Shown one piece after another: positions 20,111 through 27,519 of a stretch of 64,000 bases of DNA (its first letter is position 1; the number at the start of each line of letters is the position of its first letter). The notes under the pieces were generated by a model. It saw only the letters and a list, made by a program, of their open reading frames with translations. It made no database searches and was not told where the DNA came from. This stretch comes from Gordonia otitidis NBRC 100426 (lineage in GTDB: Bacteria; Actinomycetota; Actinomycetes; Mycobacteriales; Mycobacteriaceae). Both the position numbers and the translations under genes were made by a program. The stretch is taken from the NCBI RefSeq assembly GCF_000248075.1, contig NZ_BAFB01000087.1, positions 17,026-81,025 on the forward strand, written 5' to 3'.

Positions 20111-20240
20111 CGTGCAGACACGCGGGGACCGAATGTATGTCGTCGGGGAACGTATCGACCGCTTCGGGCGTTGACAACGAACGGACAACTCGAACCGAAC
20201 CGACGACAGTCACCTGAGACCGACACCGAGAGGAGACTCG

Positions 20241-20585
20241 ATGGCGATGCTCTTGCGCGAGGCGCTGGGCGACAGCCTGCGCCGGGTGCGTACCCAGCAG
20301 GGCCGAACGCTGCGCGAGGTATCCACCAACGCACGGGTCAGTCTGGGATACCTGTCCGAGGTGGAACGCGGTCAGAAGGAGGCGTCGAGCGAACTGCTCG
20401 CCGCGATCTGCGACGCACTCGACGTGGAGATCGCTGATCTGTTGCTCGACGTGGGCAGCGCCATGCGGCCCGCAACGGCCGACGCCGACGCGATGGCACT
20501 CGCGGGCGATGCCGGACTCGCGTCCACCAAGGTGGTCATCCCATCACCCGACTCGCACCATGCCACCGCACTCGCTGCTGCTTGA
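20241..20585 (+). CDS. clgR: Transcriptional regulator ClgR (XRE family)
   Basis: A 114-residue activator of clp protease, clgR and envelope-stress genes in actinobacteria. The helix-turn-helix spans about residues 11-65 ([22 protein letters not shown] then [17 protein letters not shown]). The protein ends HHATALAAA; ClgR is known in Streptomyces to be degraded by ClpP through a C-terminal LAA-like tail, and this end resembles the SsrA tag. The pspA gene downstream is the classical partner in mycobacteria, where ClgR and PspA act together in membrane stress. Confidence 0.93.
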   Translation: MAMLLREALGDSLRRVRTQQGRTLREVSTNARVSLGYLSEVERGQKEASSELLAAICDALDVEIADLLLDVGSAMRPATADADAMALAGDAGLASTKVVIPSPDSHHATALAAA

Positions 20586-20730
20586 CGCCTGATCACGGTC
20601 CCGCCTGCCGTGTCGGCCCGCACCCCTTCGGCCGGTTTCGAGGGACTGCGTCGTCGGACGGTGGAAGGATCGTCTGTGGCGTCGGGGGACAGGTCATCGC
20701 CGCTCGTCGTCGTTTGGCCGACATGCCCGG

Positions 20731-20757
20731 TTGCCGCGGGTGGATAACCGCTAGATT
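20731..20757 (+). promoter_or_regulatory. Candidate promoter of pspA
   Basis: TTGCCG (20731-20736) and TAGATT (20752-20757) are spaced by 15 nt, in a 259-bp gap between clgR and pspA. The site lies within a GC-rich stretch that could hold a ClgR operator, but no clear consensus is seen. Confidence 0.4.
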
Positions 20758-20844
20758 GGGTGCCAACACCTCAACAGACCCGTCGAATGACAACATCCGT
20801 CGAACCGAGGTTTCGACGACCGCTGAATGGAGTTGACGAAGAGC

Positions 20845-21669
20845 ATGGCGAATCCGTTCGTGAAGCTGTGGCGCTACCTGATGGCAGCGGGCAACGCGAA
20901 GATCGACGAGAACGCGGACCCCAAGATCCAGATCCAGCAGGCGATCGAAGACGCGCAGCGTCAGCACCAGGCGCTGTCGCAGCAGGCGGCGTCGGTGATC
21001 GGTAACCAGCGCCAGCTCGAGATGAAGCTCAACCGGCAACTCGAGGAGATCGAGAAACTCCAGGCCAACACGCGACAGGCGCTGACGCTCGCCGATCAGG
21101 CAAGCGCAGCCGGCGACACCCAGAAGGCCGCCGAGTACACCAACGCCGCGGAGGCGTTCGCCGCGCAGCTCGTGACGGCGGAGCAGAGTGTCGAAGACCT
21201 CAAGAGCCTGCACGATCAGTCGCTACAAGCCGCAGAGCAGGCCAAGCAGGCCGTCGAACGCAACGCCATGATCCTGCAGCAGAAGCTCGCCGAGCGCTCC
21301 AAGCTGCTCAGTCAGCTCGAGCAGGCAAAGATGCAGGAGCAGGTCTCGGCCTCGCTCAACCAGATGAGCGAACTGTCGGTGCCCGGCAACACACCGAGCC
21401 TCGATCAGGTGCGCGACAAGATCGAGCGTCGTTACGCCGACGCCCTCGGCTCCGCCGAGCTCGCGAAGAACACGGTTCAGGGTCGGATGCAGGAAGTGCA
21501 GCAGGCCAGCGTGCAGATGGCGGGACACTCGCGTCTCGAGCAGATCCGGGCGAGCATGAACGGGGGCGCGCTCCCGTCCGGCGGTGCCGCCGCACAGCCG
21601 TCACAGAACGCCACCCCGGCGCAGCAGCCCACGCAACCGGCTGCGGAGCCGCCTCAGACCGGCAACTGA
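20845..21669 (+). CDS. pspA: PspA/IM30 family membrane-stress protein (35 kDa antigen)
   Basis: A 274-residue peripheral membrane protein of the ESCRT-III-like PspA/Vipp1 family, a homologue of mycobacterial Rv2744c. Residues about 20-220 are one long coiled coil (helices rich in Gln, Glu and Ala such as [19 protein letters not shown]), after the amphipathic start [14 protein letters not shown]. The tail from residue 235 is disordered and rich in Pro and Gln ([14 protein letters not shown]). ATG 20845 was chosen because [10 protein letters not shown] matches the family N-terminus. Its end carries part of a 15-bp triplicated repeat that runs past the stop. Confidence 0.95.
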   Translation: MANPFVKLWRYLMAAGNAKIDENADPKIQIQQAIEDAQRQHQALSQQAASVIGNQRQLEMKLNRQLEEIEKLQANTRQALTLADQASAAGDTQKAAEYTNAAEAFAAQLVTAEQSVEDLKSLHDQSLQAAEQAKQAVERNAMILQQKLAERSKLLSQLEQAKMQEQVSASLNQMSELSVPGNTPSLDQVRDKIERRYADALGSAELAKNTVQGRMQEVQQASVQMAGHSRLEQIRASMNGGALPSGGAAAQPSQNATPAQQPTQPAAEPPQTGN

Positions 21670-21703
21670 CCGTCCGGCAACCGACGGACCGGCAACTGAC
21701 AAG
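21659..21703 (+). repeat. Three tandem 15-bp repeats across the pspA stop codon
   Basis: CCGGCAAC(T/C)GAC occurs at 21659-21670, 21674-21685 and 21689-21700 with an exact 15-bp period. The first copy contains the pspA TGA, and the last covers the presumed start of the glycosyltransferase gene. Confidence 0.85.
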
Positions 21704-22898
21704 CACCCCGCCCCGCGTCGGTATCGTCGCGGGATCCGATGCAGGACATGCCTTCCCGGCGTTCGCGCTTGCCGAACGGTGCCGCGAAGCCGGCTGGCAA
21801 CCCACGGTGTTCACCGGGACGCAGTGGTACGACACCGCAGGCGGTCGTGGCCTCGACATCGCAGAACTCCCCGAACTGCGCGCCGACTGGGCCGACGATG
21901 ATCTCGACGCAGGTGAGAAGCTGAGCGGCCGGGCGGCGCGCATGGCGGTGCGGTTGGCGCCGGTGCTGGCCACCCGAGGCATTGACCTCGTGGTCTCCGA
22001 CGTCATCACCGTCGCCGGAGCCTGGGCGGCCGAGCTCTCCGGTTTGCCGTTCGTCGAATTGTCGCCGCATCCGCTGTATCTGCCGTCGAAGGGATTGCCC
22101 CCGGTGGGCGCGGGCCTGTCACCGGGTCGCGGCTTCCGCGGCAGGATGCGGGACGCGGCGATGCGCGCCGCGAGTGGTCGCTCGGTAGCTCTCGGGGTTC
22201 GGCAGCGCGCTGCGGCGCGTGCGGGCATCGGACTTCCCGGGCACGCACCGGCACCCGCGGCACGCTTGATCGCAACCCTGCCCGCACTCGAGGTCTGGCG
22301 ACCGGATTGGCCCCGCGACACCCATCTGATCGGGCCGCTGTTGTGGGAGCCGACGCGGCGACTCTTCGAACGTCCCGCCGGCGACGGGCCCCTCATCGTC
22401 GTTGCCCCGTCGACCGCGGTCACCGGAAGTCAAGGGCTGCTCGACGAGACACTCACCGCGTTCGGCGAGCTGTCCTCGCGTAGGCCACTGCGCGTGGTCA
22501 TCTCATCGCTCGTTCCTCCGACGCCGGAATCGGTGGCACTCGCCGGGGCGTCGTACGTGGTCCACGGACTCGGTCGTCAGGACGAGGTGCTCCGCCACGC
22601 CGACCTCGTGGTGTGTGGGGGCGGGCACGGCATGCTCGCCAAGTCACTGCTTGCCGCGGTTCCCGTCGTGGTGATCCCGGGCGGAGGGGACCAATGGGAG
22701 CTCGCCAATCGTGTCAGCAGGCAGGGTAGTGGGGTGCTGGTCAGGCCGGCTTCGGCGGCGGCGATCGGCAGTGCCGTCGATGCCGTGCTCTCCGACCCCG
22801 GGTACGCCGACGCTGCGGCAGCCGCGGGGAGATCGGCGGGCGCGGTGGTCGATCCGATCGACGTACTGCGCCGTGTCCTCGACAGCGCGGAAACGTAG
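21696..22898 (+). CDS. GT-B glycosyltransferase (MGT/MurG-like, Rv2739c position), start codon atypical
   Basis: About 400 residues. The N-terminal Rossmann half opens with RVGIVAGSDAGHAFPAFALAE (bases 21714-21776), and the C-terminal donor site reads CGGGHGMLAKSLLAAVPVVV then PGGGDQWELANRV, the pattern of macrolide and lipid glycosyltransferases. The first ATG/GTG/TTG in frame is GTG 21807, which would delete the first beta-alpha unit; between the pspA stop and that unit only CTG codons (21666, 21696) could start. I place the start at CTG 21696 with low certainty. The substrate is unknown. Its TAG stop is also the first half of the next gene's -10 box. Confidence 0.8.
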   Translation: MTSTPPRVGIVAGSDAGHAFPAFALAERCREAGWQPTVFTGTQWYDTAGGRGLDIAELPELRADWADDDLDAGEKLSGRAARMAVRLAPVLATRGIDLVVSDVITVAGAWAAELSGLPFVELSPHPLYLPSKGLPPVGAGLSPGRGFRGRMRDAAMRAASGRSVALGVRQRAAARAGIGLPGHAPAPAARLIATLPALEVWRPDWPRDTHLIGPLLWEPTRRLFERPAGDGPLIVVAPSTAVTGSQGLLDETLTAFGELSSRRPLRVVISSLVPPTPESVALAGASYVVHGLGRQDEVLRHADLVVCGGGHGMLAKSLLAAVPVVVIPGGGDQWELANRVSRQGSGVLVRPASAAAIGSAVDAVLSDPGYADAAAAAGRSAGAVVDPIDVLRRVLDSAET

Positions 22899-22901
22899 GC
22901 T
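22896..22901 (+). promoter_or_regulatory. -10 element of the DUF3046 gene (leaderless), overlapping the upstream stop
   Basis: TAGGCT ends 6 nt before GTG 22908. Its TAG is the stop codon of the glycosyltransferase gene. Confidence 0.6.
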
Positions 22902-22907
22902 GGCCGG

Positions 22908-23102
22908 GTGCGTCTCACGGAGTTCACAGATCTGATGACAACCGAGTTCGGGGTGTCGTCGGCGGACGCGATCCTCGCCGACCACGTCCTCATCGACCTC
23001 GGCGGTCGGACAGGTGCCCAGGCCATCGAGGACGGTGTCGACCCGCGCGATGTGTGGGTCGCGATCTGTCGGGACTTCGACGTCCCGCGGGCCCGATGGT
23101 GA
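22908..23102 (+). CDS. DUF3046 protein (Rv2738c-like)
   Basis: A 64-residue acidic protein that starts MRLTEFTDLMTTEFG and ends PRARW, matching DUF3046 over its full length. The function is unknown. In mycobacteria this small gene sits directly next to recA; here the reverse transcriptase locus and its leader (23.1-24.65 kb) separate the two. The 41-bp spacer to the convergent RT stop shows no strong terminator. Confidence 0.92.
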   Translation: MRLTEFTDLMTTEFGVSSADAILADHVLIDLGGRTGAQAIEDGVDPRDVWVAICRDFDVPRARW

Positions 23103-23143
23103 GTGACGCAGCGAATAGATCCTGCCTGCCCCCCTTAGCCGCC

Positions 23144-24436
23144 TCACCTCGACCAATCGACACGGTCAGCCATGTCGAGTAGTCGACGTCTGCGTTCGTG
23201 GCCGGTGGCGCCGACCCATGCGATGAGTCCGTAGACGTGATCGCGAAAATTGTTGTGGCCCTGCAGGTTCTGTGATCGTGCGCCGGATCTGGCGGCGTTG
23301 TGCAGCAGTGCGCGCAGGTTGTCGTAGTCCTCACGTGACACCTCCGGCCGGTCGTTGACCACGAGTCCCGCGAGGCGTTGCTGCTGATGGCGGTGCATGA
23401 CGCGCACCTTGTCGGGATGGACGACGAAGCCGCAGTCGGAGACGATCCGCCTGACGGTCCACAGCGCGCGGCCGTGATCGATGTCGTCGCCCGAGAGTGC
23501 CAGGTCGTCGCCGTATCGCGTGTAGTTCAACCTGTTGGCGCGCGCATACCCGTCGATACGTCGATCCAACCGCGCGAGTGCGAGATTGGCGAGATGGGGC
23601 GACGTCGGTGCGCCCTGCGGCAGGTGTCGCCGGCGGAGCAGTGCCGCGTGGGTGAGGTCGATGCCACCGAGTTGGTCGGCGGGTGTCGACGTCGTGCAGA
23701 GTTCTGCGAGAAGGCGGGCGATGTGCGCGGGGTAGCCGACATCGTCGAAGATCCGGCGGACACGGCCCGCGCCGATCGACTCGAAGCAGTGCTCGAGGTC
23801 GAGGCGCAGCACGGTCGGCCGGTCGCTGTGGGGCCAGGCGAACGCAGCGGTCGACGAACCGGGTTCGAATCCGCGCGCGGCAGGATGGGCCGGGATACGG
23901 GAGACGAGTCGGCGCAGTAGCCGGCGCTGTGTCTCGCGCATCCGTGGCTTGGGCGCCTCGATGACGCGGACACCCTGTCGCTTCTCGCGACGGAACACCC
24001 GATAGTGCCGCAGACGCGGGTTCGCGGTGCGCAACCAGGTGCCGCGGTCGGCGAACCATTCGAGTTCTGCGGGCGTGAAGTCGAGCCACGCGGCGAACTG
24101 TGCGACGTCGTGGAGCGGCGGCAGCCCGTATGGCAGGTCGGTCACCGGCGTCGGTCCCGGGAGTTCGACGGCGCGTGGGATGGGCGGTTCGGGAAGTGTC
24201 CAGCGTGACAGGGCGAGTCGGAACACCTCGGCGAGGTGTGGGGGCTCGTGCGGAGCGACGGCGAACGCTTCCTGTGCGACGTCGACGCAGATCTCCTCGG
24301 GCAGTTCTGCAGCGACCGCGCGCATCACGGCAGGCCAGGTCCAGTCGATGATCCGGTCGGCGACGGCCGCCGCGACAGTGCGTACCTGGTCGGTGGTGAA
24401 GCCCGGGTCCGGTCGGGTCACGGCGCCACCCCGCAC
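23144..24436 (-). CDS. Retron-type reverse transcriptase with N-terminal helical extension
   Basis: A 430-residue RNA-directed DNA polymerase. Motifs in order: RT1 region YRVFRREKRQGVRVIEAPKP (145-164); AARGFEPGSS with FAWPH (186-203), the place of AHGF and NAxxH in retrons; RT3 VLRLDLEHCFESI with Asp213; RT4 LPQGAPTSPHLANLALARLD (272-291); RT5 YTRYGDDLALS with Asp310 and Asp311 (YGDD instead of the usual YADD); RT7 KVRVMHRHQQQRLAGLVVN (LAG where retrons have VTG); and a closing FRDHVYGLIAWVG. All three catalytic Asp are present. No maturase, endonuclease or Cas1 domain is seen. Residues 1-110 are a predicted helical domain that I do not recognise. GTG 24436 is the only in-frame start after a stop, with no good ribosome binding site. 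It lies opposite to both neighbours. Confidence 0.93.
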   Translation of the reverse strand: MRGGAVTRPDPGFTTDQVRTVAAAVADRIIDWTWPAVMRAVAAELPEEICVDVAQEAFAVAPHEPPHLAEVFRLALSRWTLPEPPIPRAVELPGPTPVTDLPYGLPPLHDVAQFAAWLDFTPAELEWFADRGTWLRTANPRLRHYRVFRREKRQGVRVIEAPKPRMRETQRRLLRRLVSRIPAHPAARGFEPGSSTAAFAWPHSDRPTVLRLDLEHCFESIGAGRVRRIFDDVGYPAHIARLLAELCTTSTPADQLGGIDLTHAALLRRRHLPQGAPTSPHLANLALARLDRRIDGYARANRLNYTRYGDDLALSGDDIDHGRALWTVRRIVSDCGFVVHPDKVRVMHRHQQQRLAGLVVNDRPEVSREDYDNLRALLHNAARSGARSQNLQGHNNFRDHVYGLIAWVGATGHERRRRLLDMADRVDWSR

Positions 24437-24479
24437 AGTCGACTCACGGCGTCACCGCGGCCGGTCGGGGAAGGGATGA

Positions 24480-24632
24480 GGGCGGTCGGGGCGACCACGA
24501 GCCGAACACTCGTCGCCGTCTGGCACGCGCAGCGTGCGGAGCGGCGTCGGACGCAGGAACCAACTGTGACATGTACCCAGGGGTTGCCCCTGAGACGGAT
24601 CTCTCGATCCACACTCACCCCGACCACCCACG
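24480..24632 (-). ncRNA. Candidate retron msr-msd RNA in the reverse transcriptase leader
   Basis: On the RT strand a 15-nt arm (24629 to 24615) pairs with a second arm (24494 to 24480), 13 Watson-Crick and 2 G-U pairs. RNA from the other strand would have two A-C mismatches, so the pairing is strand-specific. Between the arms are hairpins GGATC-GAGA-GATCC (24610-24597), CAGGGG-CAA-CCCCTG (24592-24578), and CGCCG-4nt-GCACGC-TGC-GCGTGC-4nt-CGGCG (24546-24514); an alternative GGCGAC/GTCGCC stem spans 24517-24490. This is the order of a retron: a1 arm, small msr hairpins, longer msd hairpin, a2 arm, RT. The a1 arm begins about 3 nt after the predicted transcription start. The branching G and msd limits cannot be fixed by eye. 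Confidence 0.65.
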
Positions 24633-24638
24633 CCGATG

Positions 24639-24644
24639 AGCCTA
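24639..24644 (-). promoter_or_regulatory. -10 element of the retron candidate
   Basis: TAGGCT on the minus strand predicts initiation near 24632, just before the a1 arm. No clear -35 is visible. Confidence 0.5.
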
Positions 24645-24740
24645 ATGGTTTCCTCGACGAAAGACCGACGATTACGCATAGCGCGCATATCGCCACGGCG
24701 GGGCGGCGATTCCGCTCCCACCCGCGTGTCACGCTTGCCG

Positions 24741-24756
24741 TCGAACAGGTGTTCGC
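24741..24756 (+). promoter_or_regulatory. LexA (SOS) box upstream of recA
   Basis: TCGAACAGGTGTTCGC matches the actinobacterial LexA operator TCGAAC-N4-GTTCGA at 15 of 16 positions. It lies 228 bp before the recA start, between the divergent retron and recA promoters, so LexA could influence both. Confidence 0.88.
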
Positions 24757-24801
24757 TGCATGCTGTGTTCAGTGGAACCACAGCGACCGCGGCCGCGTCT
24801 G

Positions 24802-24831
24802 AGTTCTTGCCAGACCAGTTCTTGTCAGACC
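24802..24831 (+). repeat. Tandem 15-bp repeat upstream of recA
   Basis: AGTTCTTGCCAGACC (24802-24816) is followed at once by AGTTCTTGTCAGACC (24817-24831), 14 of 15 identical. The second copy supplies the TTGTCA of the recA promoter; the first has TTGCCA in the same place. Confidence 0.9.
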
Positions 24832-24844
24832 CACCGGCTAGCGT
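24822..24844 (+). promoter_or_regulatory. RecNDp/PafBC-type promoter of recA
   Basis: TTGTCA (24822-24827), 11-nt spacer, TAGCGT (24839-24844). This short-spaced TTGTCA...TANNNT arrangement is that of the LexA-independent DNA-damage promoter of mycobacterial recA, which PafBC activates. The same arrangement with an identical spacer occurs before the LysM gene. Confidence 0.75.
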
Positions 24845-24968
24845 CCAACGCAACATGAAACGAACAACCGCCTCGAAGACACCGCGTTCAGCTCAGACAT
24901 CTCGTTCAGCGCGCAGCACGCCGGACGGTACACACATACCTCAACCATCCCGAACAAGGAGAGATCCC

Positions 24969-26012
24969 ATGGCAGCAGCTCCCCAGGACCGCGAGAAGGC
25001 ACTCGACCTCGCGCTGGCACAGATCGACAAGAACTTCGGCAAGGGTTCTGTGATGCGACTCGGCGAGGAGAGCAGGCAGCCGATCGAGGTGATCCCCACC
25101 GGTTCGATCGCACTCGATGTCGCGCTCGGGATCGGCGGACTGCCGCGTGGCCGCGTCGTCGAGATCTACGGACCGGAATCCTCGGGTAAGACCACCGTGG
25201 CACTGCACGCAGTCGCCAACGCGCAGGCCGCGGGCGGCATCGCTGCATTCATCGATGCCGAGCATGCTCTCGATCCCGACTACGCCACCAAACTCGGTGT
25301 CGACACCGACGCGCTGCTGGTCTCGCAACCCGATACCGGTGAGCAGGCTCTCGAGATCGCCGACATGCTGATCCGCTCCGGCGCGCTCGACATCCTGGTC
25401 ATCGACTCCGTGGCCGCACTGGTGCCTCGCGCAGAGATCGAGGGTGAGATGGGCGACAGCCACGTCGGCCTGCAGGCGCGTCTGATGAGCCAGGCACTGC
25501 GCAAGATGACCTCGGCATTGAGCAGTTCCAAGACCACCGCCATCTTCATCAACCAGCTCCGCGAGAAGATCGGCGTGATGTTCGGTTCGCCCGAGACCAC
25601 CACGGGCGGCAAGGCGCTGAAGTTCTACTCGTCTGTGCGGCTCGACGTGCGTCGTATCGAAACCCTCAAGGACGGCACCGAGGCCGTGGGTAACCGCACC
25701 CGCGTCAAGGTCGTCAAGAACAAGGTCGCCCCGCCGTTCAAGCAGGCCGAGTTCGACATCCTCTACGGTCAGGGCATCTCCAAGGAGGGGTCACTCATCG
25801 ACATGGGTGTGGCAGAAGGGTTCATCCGCAAGTCCGGCTCGTGGTTCACCTACGAGGGCGATCAGCTCGGACAGGGCAAGGAGAACGCTCGGAAGTTCTT
25901 GCTGGAGAACACCGATATCCGTGACGAGGTCGAGAAAAAGATCAAGGAGAAGCTCGGCATCGGTGCTGTCGTCGACGCCGACGACATCGCGCCGGCGCCA
26001 GTGGAATTCTGA
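24969..26012 (+). CDS. recA: Recombinase RecA
   Basis: A 347-residue strand-exchange ATPase and co-protease for LexA. Walker A is GPESSGKTT near residue 68, Walker [10 protein letters not shown] near 142, and the DNA-binding loops [16 protein letters not shown] near 200 are intact. No intein interrupts it, unlike M. tuberculosis RecA. The frame is open upstream to 24636, but ATG 24969 has AGGAGA at 24957-24962 and gives the standard N-terminus. It is followed after 14 bp by recX. Control is by a LexA box and a RecNDp-type promoter. Confidence 0.99.
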   Translation: MAAAPQDREKALDLALAQIDKNFGKGSVMRLGEESRQPIEVIPTGSIALDVALGIGGLPRGRVVEIYGPESSGKTTVALHAVANAQAAGGIAAFIDAEHALDPDYATKLGVDTDALLVSQPDTGEQALEIADMLIRSGALDILVIDSVAALVPRAEIEGEMGDSHVGLQARLMSQALRKMTSALSSSKTTAIFINQLREKIGVMFGSPETTTGGKALKFYSSVRLDVRRIETLKDGTEAVGNRTRVKVVKNKVAPPFKQAEFDILYGQGISKEGSLIDMGVAEGFIRKSGSWFTYEGDQLGQGKENARKFLLENTDIRDEVEKKIKEKLGIGAVVDADDIAPAPVEF

Positions 26013-26026
26013 TCCACTCATCGCGC

Positions 26027-26584
26027 ATGAGTTCACCCGACGACCCCGGGGAACCGAGTGAGTCCACGACGGAACGGAAAGGTCCGACCGCCTGGGATGT
26101 TGCACTCCGGCTCCTCGGGGTCCGTGCTCGTAGCCGCAGCGAGATGGCACAACGTCTGGCACGCAGGGGGTTCGACGCCGACACCATCGCCGAGGTGATG
26201 GCCCGGCTCGACGCCCACAAGTTGCTCGACGACGAGGAGTTCGCTGCAGAATGGGTGCACTCGCGCCACACTTACTCCGGTCGTGGGCGCGTCGCGCTAC
26301 GGCACGAACTCGCTGCCAAGGGGGTCGATGCCACGATCGTCGCGCGGGCGCTCGACGAGATCGATCCGGAGGACGAACGTGCCACCGCACGCGGTCTGGT
26401 CGACAGAAAGCTCACTCCGACGGTGACCGAACAACTCGTCCGTGCGCTCGACGACAACGACCGGTCGGTGCGTGACAAGCACTTTCGACGCCTCGTCGGC
26501 ATGCTCGTACGCCGCGGGTACCCGCAGGCGATGGCGATCGACGTCGTCGGCGGTGCGATCGACGAGATCACCACCGCCGACTGA
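26027..26584 (+). CDS. recX: RecA regulator RecX
   Basis: A 185-residue protein built of three-helix repeats that limits RecA filament growth. Typical segments are ALRLLGVRARSRSEMAQRLARRGF (about 28-51), LLDDEEFAAEWVHSR, GRVALRHELAAKGVD (about 87-101) and FRRLVGMLVRRGYPQAMAIDVV near the C-terminus. It lies 14 bp after recA and is probably in the same SOS-controlled transcript. It converges on the gluABCD operon. Confidence 0.95.
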   Translation: MSSPDDPGEPSESTTERKGPTAWDVALRLLGVRARSRSEMAQRLARRGFDADTIAEVMARLDAHKLLDDEEFAAEWVHSRHTYSGRGRVALRHELAAKGVDATIVARALDEIDPEDERATARGLVDRKLTPTVTEQLVRALDDNDRSVRDKHFRRLVGMLVRRGYPQAMAIDVVGGAIDEITTAD

Positions 26585-26585
26585 C

Positions 26586-26618
26586 GTCGGTCTCCGACTG
26601 CAGATGACCCTCAGGGTC
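26586..26618. terminator. Two small hairpins between recX and gluD
   Basis: GTCGG-TCT-CCGAC (26586-26598) and GACCC-TCA-GGGTC (26606-26618), both perfect 5-bp stems with 3-nt loops, fill the gap between the convergent genes; the second contains the gluD stop. They may act as a weak two-way terminator. Confidence 0.45.
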
Positions 26619-27519
26619 GGGGTTTGGGCGAGGGCACGGGCATGTTCTCCATGGCAGCCTGATCGACCTGATCGGCGTGCGGCACGTCCTCGGCACTACT
26701 ACCACGGCCCTGCCGCAGCCTGCGCTCGATGTAGGTCGCGAGCGACGAGAGGCCGAAGTTGATGATGATCAGGATCACCGCGATCACGACCAGCACCGGG
26801 ATGTAGTTGCCGTACCGCGCGGCCGACAACTGCGCCATGTGGATGATCTCGGAGTAGCCGATGACATAACCGAGTGCGGTGTCCTTGAGGGCCACGACCA
26901 TCTGGGAGATGATCGCCGGCATCATCGCCGTGACCGCCTGCGGCAGCAGAACCGACAGCATCATCTGCGTCTTGCGTAGACCGAGGGCCTTGGCGGCTTC
27001 GGTCTGGCCGGTCGGTAGCGATTTGATACCCGACCGCAGGATCTCCGCCATGACCGAACCGTTGTAGAGGGTCAGGCCACAGACCACGGCGGCGAATGCC
27101 AACTGGGACGACGGCACCACCCCGTATTGCGCGAAGAAGAACCACAGGAACAACATCAGGATCAGCACAGGGATCGCCCGGAACACCTCGATGAGGACGG
27201 TGCACACACCGCGAACCCAACCGTGATCCGACAGTCGTCCGATCCCGAGTATCGAACCGAGGATCAGTGCCAGGACGATGGAGAGTGCCGCGGCAGCCAG
27301 GGTGCGCCACAGGCCGGGGAAGATGTAGCCGGTCCATGTGCTCCACGTGACGAATGGACGCCACTTCTCGGCGGTGAATTGATCATTGCTCGCGAACACC
27401 GCGATCACGTAGGCGAGAATCGCGACGAGGACCGCGATGAACACGACTGCCACGAGCGCGTTACGCACGCGAGCGCGCGGGCCGGGAGCGTCGTAGAGAA
27501 CAGTTGCCTGGTCGCTCAT
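26611..27519 (-). CDS. gluD: Glutamate ABC transporter permease GluD
   Basis: A 302-residue inner-membrane permease of the polar amino acid (HisM/GlnP) type with about five helices. The cytoplasmic EAA-like loop QTEAAKALGLRKTQMMLSVLLPQA near residue 190 contacts the ATPase. A charged tail of about 45 residues follows the last helix (YIERRLRQGRGSSAEDVPHAD). ATG 27519 overlaps the gluC stop by 4 nt; the frame is open much further upstream but those residues are shadow of gluC. It forms the transporter with gluC, gluB and gluA. Confidence 0.93.
   Translation of the reverse strand: MSDQATVLYDAPGPRARVRNALVAVVFIAVLVAILAYVIAVFASNDQFTAEKWRPFVTWSTWTGYIFPGLWRTLAAAALSIVLALILGSILGIGRLSDHGWVRGVCTVLIEVFRAIPVLILMLFLWFFFAQYGVVPSSQLAFAAVVCGLTLYNGSVMAEILRSGIKSLPTGQTEAAKALGLRKTQMMLSVLLPQAVTAMMPAIISQMVVALKDTALGYVIGYSEIIHMAQLSAARYGNYIPVLVVIAVILIIINFGLSSLATYIERRLRQGRGSSAEDVPHADQVDQAAMENMPVPSPKPRP

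Noticed and set aside
23144..24436. Group II intron or diversity-generating retroelement RT
   Set aside because: No maturase or endonuclease domain, no intron ribozyme domains, and no template/variable repeat pair or accessory gene nearby. The upstream paired RNA fits a retron better.
24452..24856. Small minus-strand proteins upstream of the RT
   Set aside because: Open frames exist there but without start context or similarity; the region is better explained by the structured leader and the recA promoter.
24969..26012. Intein in RecA, as in M. tuberculosis
   Set aside because: The RecA sequence is continuous with normal length and motifs.
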